Of a DNA stretch of 64,000 nucleotides, positions 1 to 8,623 are shown one piece after another. Both the position numbers and the translations under genes were made by a program. The DNA comes from JAQUSX01 sp035446985 (lineage in GTDB: Bacteria; Bacillota; Clostridia; Christensenellales; CAG-314), in NCBI GenBank assembly GCA_035446985.1, contig DAOTGG010000003.1:1-64000 (forward strand), given 5' to 3'. Below the pieces are notes generated by a model. That model saw only the letters and a list, made by a program, of their open reading frames with translations, had not been told where the DNA came from and did no database searches. The first letter of the stretch is position 1; each line of letters opens with the position of its first letter.

Positions 1-1
1 C

Positions 2-2107
2 GAACTCGATATGGGACCTTTCCATTACAAAGATTGCAGTAAGCCGCTGACTAACAGCGTCGGACTGCCCACAGCTCATTATTTTGAAAATATAGATCCG
101 CAGCCTATGCCCGTCATTACGACAGAGATAGCAAGCGGACGTTTTGAAGATGACATCCGCCGTATGCGTATGGCGGCTCATCACGGCGCAGACCATATTA
201 TGGTTATAAGAACTGCAGGTCAAAGTCACTTTGACGGACTTATCGAAGGCACGCCACAAGGCGTCGGCGGAGTGCCTATAAGCAGAAAACAAATCCGCGC
301 GCAGAGAAAAGCGCTTGATATGATAGAAGAAGAAGTCGGCAGACCTATTAACTATCATTCATACGTTTCGGGCGTGGCGGGACCTGACATTGCCGTAATG
401 TTTGCCGAAGAGGGCGTAAACGGCTGTCACCAGGATCCTCAGTATAACGTAATTTACCGCAACATAAATATGGTGCGTTCTTTTGTCGACGCGTGCGAAA
501 GCAAAAAACTTATCGCGTGGGCGAATATGGCGCAAATCGACGGAGCGCACAACGCGAACGCAACGGCGAGAGAAGCGTGGAAAGTAATGCCCGAACTCAT
601 GGTTCAACACGCTATTAACGCGTTATTTAGCGCAAAAGTCGGAATCAGCAAAAGAAATATTTGTCTTTCGACAGTACCGCCGACGGCAACCCCCGCTCCT
701 TGCGTTTATATGGATTTACCGTACGCTGTAGCTTTGCGCGAACTGTTTACGGATTACCGTATGCGCGCGCAAATGAATACGAAATATATCGAAGCGTCCA
801 CCCGTGACGCGACCGTTACTCACGTACTCAATATGCTTATCAGTAAACTGACGAGCGCGGACATTCAATCGACCATTACCCCCGACGAAGGCAGAAACGT
901 GCCTTGGCATATTTATAACGTGGAAGCGTGCGACACGGCAAAACAAACCTTGCTGGCGTTGGACGGACTTATGGATATGGTAGAATTGAAACGCGGAGGC
1001 GCGCTTGACGATAAAGCGAGAGAACTGAAAGAAAGAGCAGTATTGTTCTTGGAAGAAATGCTGGAAATGGGCGGATATTACAAAGCCGTGGAAGCTGGAA
1101 TGTTTGTAGACAGCGGTTATTACCCCGAGCGCAACGGCGACGGAATAGTCAGACAAATGAACGGCGGCGTTGGCGCGGGCACAGTTTTCCCAAGAAAAAA
1201 AGCGTATATGGCACCAGTTACGGCGCACTTTGGTTACAATAACGTTGCGCAGTACGATAAAAACGCAGTCGATAACCCGAGCAAACTCATCGACGGCTGC
1301 ACTTTGGAAAAAAGAGAAAAAATCGTTTATATCGACGAACTTGACGAAACGGACAACTGCATTGAAAGAATGAAAGAAAACGAAAAATATCGCGGCGGCA
1401 AATGGCTAAAACCCGAAATGGAATGGCTGGCTGACGGCACGGTGCTTATGACAATGTTCTTCCCAGTTTCAAAAAATATCGCGGAAGCGGCTGCGCTTGA
1501 AGTAGCGAAAAAATTCAATTTGTCCGATGCGGAAGTTATTAACAGAGAAATAATGCAAGCCGAAGAAGGCACGAGAATAGAACTCAAAGGCAAAGTGAAT
1601 TTTGACATTGATATGACAAAACTTGAATTGCCTATCGAACCCGATATTATGAGCGACGAAAGTATCCGCGCTGATATCGAAGCGCATCCTATGACGGTGG
1701 TTTGCGGAACGGTCGGACAGGACGAGCATTCCGTCGGACTGCGTGAAATTATCGACATCAAACACGGCGGTATCGAAAAATACGGAATAAAAGTGCATTA
1801 TCTCGGCACGAGCGTACCCGTGGAAAAAATCGTCGACGCTGCGATAGAGCTTAACGCGGACGCAATTTTGGCGTCCACTATCATAAGCCACGACGACATT
1901 CACTATAAAAATATTCAAGCGATAGACAAAATCGCGCGTGAAAAAGGCGTAAGAGACAAGCTTATTTTCGTGTCGGGCGGAACGCAAGTAACGAACGAGC
2001 AAGCGGTCAAACACGGCGCGGACGCGGGCTTTGGCAGAGGCACGCACGGAAACCATGTTGCGACGTTTTTGGTAAAACGCAGAAAAGAGCTAAAAGATAA
2101 AAAATGA
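2..2107 (+). CDS. oraE: D-ornithine 4,5-aminomutase large subunit OraE, 5' truncated by window edge
   Basis: OraE is the AdoCbl- and PLP-binding subunit of the aminomutase that turns D-ornithine into 2,4-diaminopentanoate in anaerobic ornithine fermentation. The reading frame is open to the window edge; the first ATG at position 11 is internal. The C-terminal third carries the B12 motif DEHSVG (D571-G576, numbered from that ATG), with the axial-ligand His at 573 and a Lys at 584, eleven residues later. This is the His618/Lys629 spacing known for the Clostridium sticklandii enzyme, so about 45 residues, plus the small subunit gene oraS, should lie upstream. The N-terminal part is the PLP-binding TIM-barrel region. 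The stop overlaps the next start (ATGA). Identity is nearly certain. Confidence 0.95.
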   Translation, partial: ELDMGPFHYKDCSKPLTNSVGLPTAHYFENIDPQPMPVITTEIASGRFEDDIRRMRMAAHHGADHIMVIRTAGQSHFDGLIEGTPQGVGGVPISRKQIRAQRKALDMIEEEVGRPINYHSYVSGVAGPDIAVMFAEEGVNGCHQDPQYNVIYRNINMVRSFVDACESKKLIAWANMAQIDGAHNANATAREAWKVMPELMVQHAINALFSAKVGISKRNICLSTVPPTATPAPCVYMDLPYAVALRELFTDYRMRAQMNTKYIEASTRDATVTHVLNMLISKLTSADIQSTITPDEGRNVPWHIYNVEACDTAKQTLLALDGLMDMVELKRGGALDDKARELKERAVLFLEEMLEMGGYYKAVEAGMFVDSGYYPERNGDGIVRQMNGGVGAGTVFPRKKAYMAPVTAHFGYNNVAQYDKNAVDNPSKLIDGCTLEKREKIVYIDELDETDNCIERMKENEKYRGGKWLKPEMEWLADGTVLMTMFFPVSKNIAEAAALEVAKKFNLSDAEVINREIMQAEEGTRIELKGKVNFDIDMTKLELPIEPDIMSDESIRADIEAHPMTVVCGTVGQDEHSVGLREIIDIKHGGIEKYGIKVHYLGTSVPVEKIVDAAIELNADAILASTIISHDDIHYKNIQAIDKIAREKGVRDKLIFVSGGTQVTNEQAVKHGADAGFGRGTHGNHVATFLVKRRKELKDKK

Positions 2108-3465
2108 AAATAGACGTTTTGGTAGCGGAAATAGGTTCGACGACAACGATAGTCAACGCGTTCGACGGCATTGAAAACGGCAATCCCGTTTTTTTGGGAC
2201 AAGGCGAAGCGGCGACTACGGTTTTGGACGGCGACGTATGCATTGGATTGGGTAACGCTATCGAAAGCCTGCGCGTAAGCCTAAAAACCGACGAAATCAT
2301 CTACAGCAAAATGCTAGCCACTTCTTCGGCTGCAGGCGGGCTGAAAATGACCGTTCACGGACTTGTTTACGATATGACAGTACGCGCGGCGAAAGAAGCG
2401 GCATTAGGCGCGGGCGCAATAGTCAAAATGATTACGGCGGGCAAACTGCGCCAGTCGGACATCGACCAGATAAAAAAAATCAAACCGAATTTGATTTTGC
2501 TTGCGGGCGGAACCGATTACGGTGAAAGAGAAACGGCGCTTTATAACGCAAAAATGCTTGCCGATATGGATTTTGACGCGCCGGTATTATACGCGGGAAA
2601 CGTTCAAAACCGCGAAGAAATAAATAAGATTTTCGTTGAAAATAATCGCCATTGCGTTTGCGTGGAAAACGTGTATCCTCAGCTTGATATATTAAATATC
2701 GAGCCGACAAGAAAACTTATTCATAAAACATTTGAAGAAAATATCGTAAAAGCGGCGGGAATGGAACGAATACGCGAAATGGTGAGCGGACATATTATTC
2801 CCACACCCGGCGCGGTAATGGAAGCGACTATAATGCTTTACGATATTATCGGCGACCTAGTTACCGTCGATATCGGCGGAGCGACGACGGACGTTCATTC
2901 CGTGACCGACGGAAGCGACGAAATCGCCAGTATTTCGCTAGACGCCGAACCGCGCGCAAAACGCACGGTGGAAGGCGACCTTGGTATGTATGTCAACGCG
3001 AAAAACGTGGTCGAGCTAGTTGGCATTGACAAAATCGAAAAAAAACTTGGTTGCGATACCGCAAAAATGCTAGACGAACTCAAACCTATTCCCGTTGACG
3101 CAGAACAAACAAAATTTGTGGAAGAGCTTGCGTACGAAGCGGGCAAGATAGCTTTGACAAGACACGCGGGACGTATACGGTACGTTTTTGGCAGTAACGG
3201 CAGACAGCCGATTGCGCAAGGCAAAGATTTAACAACCGTAAAATATCTCGTCGGAACGGGCGGTGCTTTGACAAGACTGCCCCGTCATCGGGAAATTTTG
3301 CGAAAACTCGCGGATATAAACGTTAATAAAACTATGTTGTACCCAAAACCCGAAGCAATGGAAATATTGGTTGACAACGATTATATCATGGCGTCTTTGG
3401 GCGTAATGTCGCTGACTTATAAAGACGCGGCGGTAATACTACTCAAAAAATCGTTGGGACTATAA
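2104..3465 (+). CDS. GlmL/MutL-family accessory protein of ornithine aminomutase
   Basis: This 453-residue protein belongs to the MutL/GlmL family of ASKHA-fold ATPases found beside B12 mutases such as glutamate mutase; here it sits with oraE. Visible motifs are the N-terminal phosphate-binding segment AEIGSTTT (about residues 8-15), a central LLAGGTDYGE and a second phosphate loop VDIGGATTDVHS near residue 258. Its start overlaps the oraE stop by four bases, so translation is probably coupled. Family knowledge suggests, but does not prove in every case, a role as chaperone or reactivator that exchanges damaged cobalamin on the mutase. It is unrelated to the DNA-repair MutL. The family call is strong; the exact biochemical role is inference. 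Confidence 0.88.
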   Translation: MKIDVLVAEIGSTTTIVNAFDGIENGNPVFLGQGEAATTVLDGDVCIGLGNAIESLRVSLKTDEIIYSKMLATSSAAGGLKMTVHGLVYDMTVRAAKEAALGAGAIVKMITAGKLRQSDIDQIKKIKPNLILLAGGTDYGERETALYNAKMLADMDFDAPVLYAGNVQNREEINKIFVENNRHCVCVENVYPQLDILNIEPTRKLIHKTFEENIVKAAGMERIREMVSGHIIPTPGAVMEATIMLYDIIGDLVTVDIGGATTDVHSVTDGSDEIASISLDAEPRAKRTVEGDLGMYVNAKNVVELVGIDKIEKKLGCDTAKMLDELKPIPVDAEQTKFVEELAYEAGKIALTRHAGRIRYVFGSNGRQPIAQGKDLTTVKYLVGTGGALTRLPRHREILRKLADINVNKTMLYPKPEAMEILVDNDYIMASLGVMSLTYKDAAVILLKKSLGL

Positions 3466-3473
3466 AGGAAAAA

Positions 3474-4544
3474 ATGAATCCTACTTTGAACGTAAACTTA
3501 ATTAAACTCAAGGCGAGCGCCGAGACTTTGGTAAAAAAACTGTCGGAAAATAATATTACGACGGCTTTTGTAACAAAGGTTTTTTGCGCTGACAACAAAA
3601 TGACAGACGTTTTAAATAAAACCGACTGTGCTTTTTTGGCGGATTCACGAATTGAAAATTTGATTAAATACGGTGAAACGAAAAAACAAAAAATGCTCCT
3701 TAGACTGCCGAGCATAAGTGAAGCGGAAAGAGTGGTAAAATATTCAGACATAAGCTGCAATTCGTCAAAAGAAACGGTCATGGCTTTAAACAAAGCGGCG
3801 GCGGAACAAAATAAAATTCATAAAGTTTTGCTTATGATAGACTTGGGCGACCTAAGAGAAGGCATTTTTTACACAAACACCGCATTGATAGACGGCTTTG
3901 TCGAGACGGTAAACGAGTGCCGCAATATTCGGTTGGCCGGGTTAGGAACAAATATCACTTGTTACGGCGGAGTTTTGCCTACGGAAGAAAATATGGGCGT
4001 TTTGCTTAATATCGCAAAACATATTGAAGAAAAGTACAAACTAAAACTTGATATAATAAGCGGCGGTAATTCTTCCAGCATATTATTTTTAGACTCTGGC
4101 AAAATGCCAAAAGGAATAAACAATCTGCGCTTGGGCGAATCGCTCGTACTAGGAGTGGAAACCGCAAAAGGAAGCAGAATATCCGATACTTATGACGATG
4201 CGGTAACGCTTACCGCCGAGATAATAGAACTTTACGTTAAACCCAGCTACCCTATAGGCGAGCAAACCGTAAACGCTTTCGGCGAAAAGGGCGTATACGT
4301 TGACATCGGCGACAGAACAAGGGGAATTTTGGCGGTCGGCAGACAGGACGTCGATTTTGAAGGATTGATACCTGTCGACGAAAAGCTGACGATAATAAGC
4401 GCAAGCAGCGACCATTTACTCGTTGATTTTACCGACGCGAAAAACAATTACAAAATCGGCGACACGGTAACTTTTAAACTAAAATACGGGGCGGCGCTCA
4501 GAGCGTTCACAAGCCCGTATGTAGATAAAAAATATATAGAATAA
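3474..4544 (+). CDS. orr: Ornithine racemase (alanine-racemase fold, PLP)
   Basis: This 356-residue fold-type III PLP enzyme interconverts L- and D-ornithine and so supplies the D-ornithine that OraSE needs. The Schiff-base lysine is probably K35 in the segment FVTKVFCAD at the end of the first barrel strand, as in alanine racemases. The barrel continues through LLMIDLGDLREG and the phosphate-binding IISGGNSSS, and a C-terminal beta domain follows from about residue 240. The gene starts 9 bases after the GlmL-like gene with AAAGGA just upstream. Position in an oraE operon separates it from ordinary alanine racemases and from YhfX-like proteins. It ends just before a distant Shine-Dalgarno for the next gene. 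Confidence 0.9.
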   Translation: MNPTLNVNLIKLKASAETLVKKLSENNITTAFVTKVFCADNKMTDVLNKTDCAFLADSRIENLIKYGETKKQKMLLRLPSISEAERVVKYSDISCNSSKETVMALNKAAAEQNKIHKVLLMIDLGDLREGIFYTNTALIDGFVETVNECRNIRLAGLGTNITCYGGVLPTEENMGVLLNIAKHIEEKYKLKLDIISGGNSSSILFLDSGKMPKGINNLRLGESLVLGVETAKGSRISDTYDDAVTLTAEIIELYVKPSYPIGEQTVNAFGEKGVYVDIGDRTRGILAVGRQDVDFEGLIPVDEKLTIISASSDHLLVDFTDAKNNYKIGDTVTFKLKYGAALRAFTSPYVDKKYIE

Positions 4545-4545
4545 A

Positions 4546-4587
4546 GGAGAAGAGCGCAAAAAAATATTTTATGCGCGACAAAAACTA
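4546..4587 (+). promoter_or_regulatory. Remote Shine-Dalgarno with intervening hairpin before arcB
   Basis: AGGAG at 4546-4550 is the only good ribosome site for the ATG at 4587, but 36 bases separate them. Between them, GCGCA (4555-4559) can pair with TGCGC (4572-4576), with extra A/U pairs inside. Folded, this leaves about 14 unpaired bases between the site and the ATG. No in-frame ATG, GTG or TTG lies in between. Confidence 0.4.
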
Positions 4588-5576
4588 TGAAGGTCAATTT
4601 GAAAGGCAGAAGTTTTCTGACATTACTCGATTACACTCCCGAAGAAATCAATTATTTATTGGATTTAGCTACGGAACTTAAAGCTAAGAAAAAAGCGGGA
4701 AAAATCGGCGACAGAATGAAAGGCAAAAACGTAGTTTTGCTTTTTGATAAATCCAGCACGCGCACGCGTTGCGCATTTGAAGTCGCGGCATATGACGAAG
4801 GCGCGCACGTTACTTTCCTGACAAACAGCCAAATGGGCAAAAAAGAAAGTTTGGAAGACACGGCAAAAGTATTAGGTCGTTTTTACGACGGTATCGAATA
4901 CCGCGGATTCAGCCAGGAACTCGTAACGGACTTGGCAAAATTCTCGGGCGTACCCGTTTGGAATGGGCTTACTGACCTTTATCACCCCACGCAAGTACTG
5001 GCTGATATAATGACAGTAAAAGAACACATCAAAAAACCCTTAAATAAGATAAAATTCGTTTACGTCGGCGACGCTAGAAACAATATGGGTAATTCTTTAA
5101 TGATCGGCTGCGCAAAAATGGGTATGCAATTTGTTTCACTCGCTCCAAAAGCGTTGTTCCCCAATGAAAAACTCGTTAACGAAATGAAAGAACTTTGCAA
5201 AGTGACGGGCGGCAGCGTGACGCTTACCGATAATATCAAAGACGTTGAAGGCGCGGACGTGCTTTACACAGACGTATGGGTATCGATGGGCGAAGAAGCG
5301 CAGTTTGAAGAAAGAATAAAATTACTCGCTCCTTATAGAATTGATATGAATATGGTAAAAACCACGAAAAATCCCGACGTTATTTTCCTGCATTGTTTGC
5401 CGAGTTTCCACGATTTGGAAACGTCAGTTGGTAAAGATATTTTCGAAAAATACGGTTTGAAAGAAATGGAAGCTTCAGACGAAGTTTTCCGCAGCAAACA
5501 CAGCGTTGTTTTTGACGAAGCCGAAAACCGTATGCATACGATAAAAGCGGTTATGGTTGCGACAATCGGGAGATAG
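4587..5576 (+). CDS. arcB: Ornithine carbamoyltransferase (probably catabolic)
   Basis: The enzyme catalyses the reversible reaction between ornithine plus carbamoyl phosphate and citrulline. The 329-residue length is typical. The carbamoyl-phosphate loop SSTRTR is at residues 56-61 and the ornithine-side HCLP motif at 269-272. The neighbours argue for the catabolic direction: carbamate kinase follows after 3 bases and ornithine degradation genes precede, so citrulline would be split to ornithine and carbamoyl phosphate. No arginine deiminase gene is in view. The AGGAG at 4546-4550 is unusually far (36 bases) from the ATG; a possible GCGCA/TGCGC hairpin at 4555-4576 lies between. Anabolic ArgF cannot be excluded from sequence alone. 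Confidence 0.93.
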   Translation: MKVNLKGRSFLTLLDYTPEEINYLLDLATELKAKKKAGKIGDRMKGKNVVLLFDKSSTRTRCAFEVAAYDEGAHVTFLTNSQMGKKESLEDTAKVLGRFYDGIEYRGFSQELVTDLAKFSGVPVWNGLTDLYHPTQVLADIMTVKEHIKKPLNKIKFVYVGDARNNMGNSLMIGCAKMGMQFVSLAPKALFPNEKLVNEMKELCKVTGGSVTLTDNIKDVEGADVLYTDVWVSMGEEAQFEERIKLLAPYRIDMNMVKTTKNPDVIFLHCLPSFHDLETSVGKDIFEKYGLKEMEASDEVFRSKHSVVFDEAENRMHTIKAVMVATIGR

Positions 5577-5579
5577 TAA

Positions 5580-6512
5580 ATGAAACTTGTAGTGGCGTTG
5601 GGAGGAAACGCGTTGGGCAATACTCCCGAAGAACAAAAAATGCTTGTTAAGTCAACCGCAAAAGCCATAGTTGATTTAATCGAGCAAGGACACTCGGTCG
5701 TGGTAACGCACGGAAACGGACCGCAGGTAGGTATGATAAATCTGGCTTTTGAAACGGCAAGTAAATCCAGCGAAAACGTTCCCGCTATGCCTTTCCCCGA
5801 ATGCGGAGCAATGAGCCAGGGTTATATAGGATATCACTTGCAAACGGCCTTGCAAACGGAACTCAAAAACCGCAATATATCTAAACCCGTTGCCGCTGTC
5901 GTAACGCAGGTTGTCGTTGATAAAAACGACAAAGGTTTTACAAATCCGACAAAACCTATCGGCGCGTATTGCGACAAAGCGAAAGCAGAAAAACAGGAAA
6001 AAGAAAGCGGCTATGTTATGCGTGATTTTGGCGCGAAAGGTTTCCGCAGAGTAGTGGCGAGTCCTTTGCCCGTTGACATAGTGGAAATAGGCGCGGTAAA
6101 AACGTTATTGAATAACGACTGCGTTGTAATCACGGTAGGCGGCGGCGGAATACCCGTCGTTAAAGAAGGCAACGAATACGAAGGCGTACCCGCAGTTATA
6201 GACAAAGATTTTGCAAGCGCGTTGGTAGCGAAACTTATCGACGCGGACGAACTGGTCATTCTTACCGCCGTAGATAAAGTGGCGGTTGATTTTGGAAAAC
6301 CGACTCAAAAAGACCTGGACATACTGACGGTTAGCGAAGCGGAAAAATATATGAACGAAGACCAATTCGGCAAAGGTAGTATGCAGCCAAAAGTTACAGC
6401 GGCGGTCAACTTTGTAAAAAGCGGCAAAGGAAAACAAGCGATAATAGCAAATCTTGAAAAAGCCGAATTAGCTATAAAAGGCAAAAGCGGAACGAAAGTT
6501 ATAAACGGCTAA
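5580..6512 (+). CDS. arcC: Carbamate kinase
   Basis: Carbamate kinase transfers the phosphate of carbamoyl phosphate to ADP, giving ATP, CO2 and ammonia, the energy-yielding end of arginine/citrulline fermentation. The 310-residue protein shows the amino-acid kinase fold signatures LVVALGGNALG (residues 3-13), VVVTHGNGPQVG (about 40-51), TVGGGGIPVV (about 180-190) and the C-terminal FGKGSMQPKVTAA. GGGAG precedes the start, which is 3 bases after the arcB stop. An intrinsic terminator follows at 6531-6561, so this is the last gene of the ornithine/citrulline operon. Confidence 0.96.
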   Translation: MKLVVALGGNALGNTPEEQKMLVKSTAKAIVDLIEQGHSVVVTHGNGPQVGMINLAFETASKSSENVPAMPFPECGAMSQGYIGYHLQTALQTELKNRNISKPVAAVVTQVVVDKNDKGFTNPTKPIGAYCDKAKAEKQEKESGYVMRDFGAKGFRRVVASPLPVDIVEIGAVKTLLNNDCVVITVGGGGIPVVKEGNEYEGVPAVIDKDFASALVAKLIDADELVILTAVDKVAVDFGKPTQKDLDILTVSEAEKYMNEDQFGKGSMQPKVTAAVNFVKSGKGKQAIIANLEKAELAIKGKSGTKVING

Positions 6513-6530
6513 GGAATTTTAATTTATCAA

Positions 6531-6561
6531 AACAGCTATATTAAAAATAGCTGTTTTTTTT
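6531..6561 (+). terminator. Intrinsic terminator after arcC
   Basis: AACAGCTAT (6531-6539) pairs with ATAGCTGTT (6547-6555) around a 7-base loop, followed by a run of T to 6561. It closes the ornithine/citrulline operon. Confidence 0.9.
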
Positions 6562-6582
6562 ATACGGCGCAAATTAAAATAG

Positions 6583-6611
6583 TTGCATTTCAGTAAAATT
6601 AGGTCTATTAT
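6583..6611 (+). promoter_or_regulatory. Probable sigma-A promoter for PII-like/antiporter pair
   Basis: TTGCAT (6583-6588), a 17-base spacer and TATTAT (6606-6611) lie between the arcC terminator and the next start. The AGAAGGTG ribosome site follows at about 6631. Confidence 0.55.
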
Positions 6612-6647
6612 ATTTACATAAAGACTTTTTTAGAAGGTGATTAAAAA

Positions 6648-6986
6648 ATGAAACTATTGCTAGCTGTCATTATGAAAAATGATGATTATCGCAACAGGGT
6701 TTTGAATGAATTGGGAAAATACGAGACTACAGGCACGGTAATACCTACAACGAGTATGCGTAACGCGATTACTCAATCTTGTGTAGAGCCTTTACCAAAT
6801 TTCGGCGGACTGAGACAAATTTACGAAAACGACCGTTCGCTAAATACTACGATTTTGGCTGTTATCGAAGAAGAAGAGCTCGAACAAGTAAAAACATTAA
6901 TCAGAAATGTGAGCGTTAAAAATCAAGAGAATGAAGGCATTATGTTTGCCGTACCCGTTATGTACTTTGAGGAGTTAAAAGACTAA
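6648..6986 (+). CDS. PII-like (GlnB-superfamily) small protein
   Basis: This 112-residue protein reads as a PII-like fold: a first strand MKLLLAVIM, a helix with NRVLNELGK, then TTGTVIP, the place where classical PII proteins have the GxTGxTV strand. A third strand TTILAVIEE, a second helix EEELEQVKTLI and a final strand IMFAVPVMYFEE complete it. It lacks the uridylylated T-loop sequence of GlnB. It is encoded 3 bases before a cation:proton antiporter with a shared upstream promoter, so it probably senses a nucleotide or other small ligand and acts on that transporter, as SbtB acts on SbtA. The fold is moderately sure; ligand and target are inference. Confidence 0.65.
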   Translation: MKLLLAVIMKNDDYRNRVLNELGKYETTGTVIPTTSMRNAITQSCVEPLPNFGGLRQIYENDRSLNTTILAVIEEEELEQVKTLIRNVSVKNQENEGIMFAVPVMYFEELKD

Positions 6987-6989
6987 TTT

Positions 6990-8270
6990 ATGAACACCCT
7001 GCTTGTTTTGGGTCTTGCCTTGGTGGCTGGGCTCTTTTTCACCAGAATAATGAAACTTATAGGTTTGCCCGACGTTACCGGCTATCTGCTTGCAGGATTG
7101 CTCATCGGTCCGTATGTACTAAACCTTATGACGGAAACGAATCTTGAAACGTTAAATATAATCACAACGTCAGCGTTGGGATTTATCGCGTTTTCAATCG
7201 GTTCTTCCTTCAAAAAAGATACTTTGCGTCAAATGGGCGGAAAGATAATCGTTAACACGCTATTCGAGTCATTAAGCGCAGTTATAGTTGTCGACCTTAT
7301 TTTGTGGCTACTCGGCGTAACGGGACTTGTAGATATTCCGTTGCCGTTAGCTATCGTCTTGGGCGCAATTGCCGCGGCAACCGCTCCTGCCGCAACGCTA
7401 ATGGTTGTCAGACAATACAAAGCAAAAGGTATCGTCACCGATACTCTTTTACCGATAGTAGGCTTCGATGACGCCGTAGGACTTATGGCTTTCGCTATAT
7501 CTATTCCCATCGCAAAAGTTTTGATTTCGGGCGGACAACCGACTTTTGTCGAAATGTTTTTAGAGCCGCTTGCACAAATCAGTATATCGCTGGCGGTGGG
7601 CGCAGTTTTGGGTTTGGTTTTGGCATTATGCTCAAAACTCTTTAAATCGCGCGTAAATAGAATTACATTGATTATCGCCGTTGTTTTTGCGGGACTTGCT
7701 ATTTCGCAAATACTTAACAAAACGCCGTATAATATTTTACATTTATCAAGCCTGCTCGTCTGCATGATGATAGGAGCAATTTATTCAAACGTATTCAAAG
7801 AAAACGAAGCTCCGTTAAATTTGCTGGAACAATGGACATATCCTTTGTTTATGCTTTTCTTCGTAATAAGCGGAGCGGAATTACGGGTCGATGTTATTTT
7901 GTCGGTAGGTGTTATCGGGGTTGTTTACATTGTTGCCCGTTCGCTCGGCAAATATTTCGGCGCGTCTTTGGGCGCGAAAGTCGTCAAAGCTGATAAAAAC
8001 GTTGTTAAATATCTGGGCTTCGCTTTGTTACCGCAAGCCGGCGTTGCGATAGGTATGGCGACTTTGGTTGTGACAATGATACCTGAATACGGCGTGCAGA
8101 TAAATACGGTCATACTTTGCGCTACGTTTATTTACGAATTGTTCGGACCTATGCTTACAAAAATGGCTCTCACCAAAGCCGGTGAAATTGAACCGGGTAC
8201 TTCCCGTCCCACGATTTTTGCTAGAAGAAAAGATAGAATTCGTCATCATAAAGATAAAATCGAACCGTAA
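6990..8270 (+). CDS. Cation:proton antiporter, CPA2/Kef-type membrane domain only
   Basis: This 426-residue, strongly hydrophobic protein has about twelve membrane segments. It opens with the typical CPA2 sequence LIGLPDVTGYLLAGLLIGP (about residues 23-41), and the ion-site helix GFDDAVGLMAF near 157-167 carries the conserved paired aspartates. It should exchange Na+ or K+ for H+ across the cytoplasmic membrane. Unlike many KefB/KefC relatives it has no C-terminal RCK/TrkA-N domain and ends in a short basic tail. Regulation may instead come from the PII-like protein encoded immediately upstream. A terminator follows at 8287-8324. Which ion it moves cannot be read from the sequence. Confidence 0.88.
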   Translation: MNTLLVLGLALVAGLFFTRIMKLIGLPDVTGYLLAGLLIGPYVLNLMTETNLETLNIITTSALGFIAFSIGSSFKKDTLRQMGGKIIVNTLFESLSAVIVVDLILWLLGVTGLVDIPLPLAIVLGAIAAATAPAATLMVVRQYKAKGIVTDTLLPIVGFDDAVGLMAFAISIPIAKVLISGGQPTFVEMFLEPLAQISISLAVGAVLGLVLALCSKLFKSRVNRITLIIAVVFAGLAISQILNKTPYNILHLSSLLVCMMIGAIYSNVFKENEAPLNLLEQWTYPLFMLFFVISGAELRVDVILSVGVIGVVYIVARSLGKYFGASLGAKVVKADKNVVKYLGFALLPQAGVAIGMATLVVTMIPEYGVQINTVILCATFIYELFGPMLTKMALTKAGEIEPGTSRPTIFARRKDRIRHHKDKIEP

Positions 8271-8286
8271 AAATTAAAAACTTTAG

Positions 8287-8324
8287 AACCGCCGCGTAAT
8301 AACGGCGGTTTAATTTTCTCTTTT
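8287..8324 (+). terminator. Intrinsic terminator after antiporter
   Basis: AACCGCCG (8287-8294) pairs with CGGCGGTT (8303-8310), followed by a T-rich tail. The next 110 bases up to the purine promoter are A/T-rich and show no gene or obvious motif. Confidence 0.85.
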
Positions 8325-8436
8325 TTCATAGGTTCAAAAAATGCGATTAACGAAAAAACATTTAGTGAAAAATAATCAATATGGAATAACAAAAAATGAA
8401 AATCAGTAGAAAAATTTTTTTAGTAGGTTTGATTAG

Positions 8437-8465
8437 TTGACAAGTCCAAATTTTATCGTTAAAAT
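8437..8465 (+). promoter_or_regulatory. Strong sigma-A promoter of the purine operon
   Basis: Consensus TTGACA (8437-8442), a 17-base spacer and TAAAAT (8460-8465). It predicts a transcript start near 8472, 150 bases before purE. I found no PurR-type CGAAC repeat around it. Confidence 0.75.
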
Positions 8466-8471
8466 ACTTAT

Positions 8472-8569
8472 ACTGAAAAATATTTTTTTGTGCCAGTATT
8501 TAGCGGAAATATTTTCTTAATAGACAACTTAGGCGTACCAAATATCAAGCGTTGGGAAAGCCTTTTTTT
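8472..8569 (+). promoter_or_regulatory. Structured purE leader ending in a terminator-like hairpin
   Basis: The predicted transcript can form a long A/U stem (AAAATATTT at 8477-8485 with AAATATTTT at 8507-8515). It then forms a hairpin in which AGGC (8531-8534) pairs with GCCT (8560-8563) and CCAA with TTGG inside, followed by seven T. GTGCC (8490-8494) could pair with GGCGT (8532-8536) instead and would break the terminator. This arrangement suggests attenuation. I looked for the guanine, ZTP and PRPP riboswitch cores and did not recognise any of them. Confidence 0.5.
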
Positions 8570-8623
8570 ATTTTTAAAATTGACTTACATATATATTTTT
8601 AAACCAAAAACGGAGAGAAGATT

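Noticed and set aside
716..1228. Long antisense frames opposite oraE, purL, znuB, kam and other genes
   Set aside because: They mirror strongly coding genes on the other strand, have low-complexity translations and lack ribosome sites.
8472..8623. Guanine, ZTP or PRPP riboswitch in the purE leader
   Set aside because: I looked for their conserved core sequences and did not find them; the element is left unassigned.
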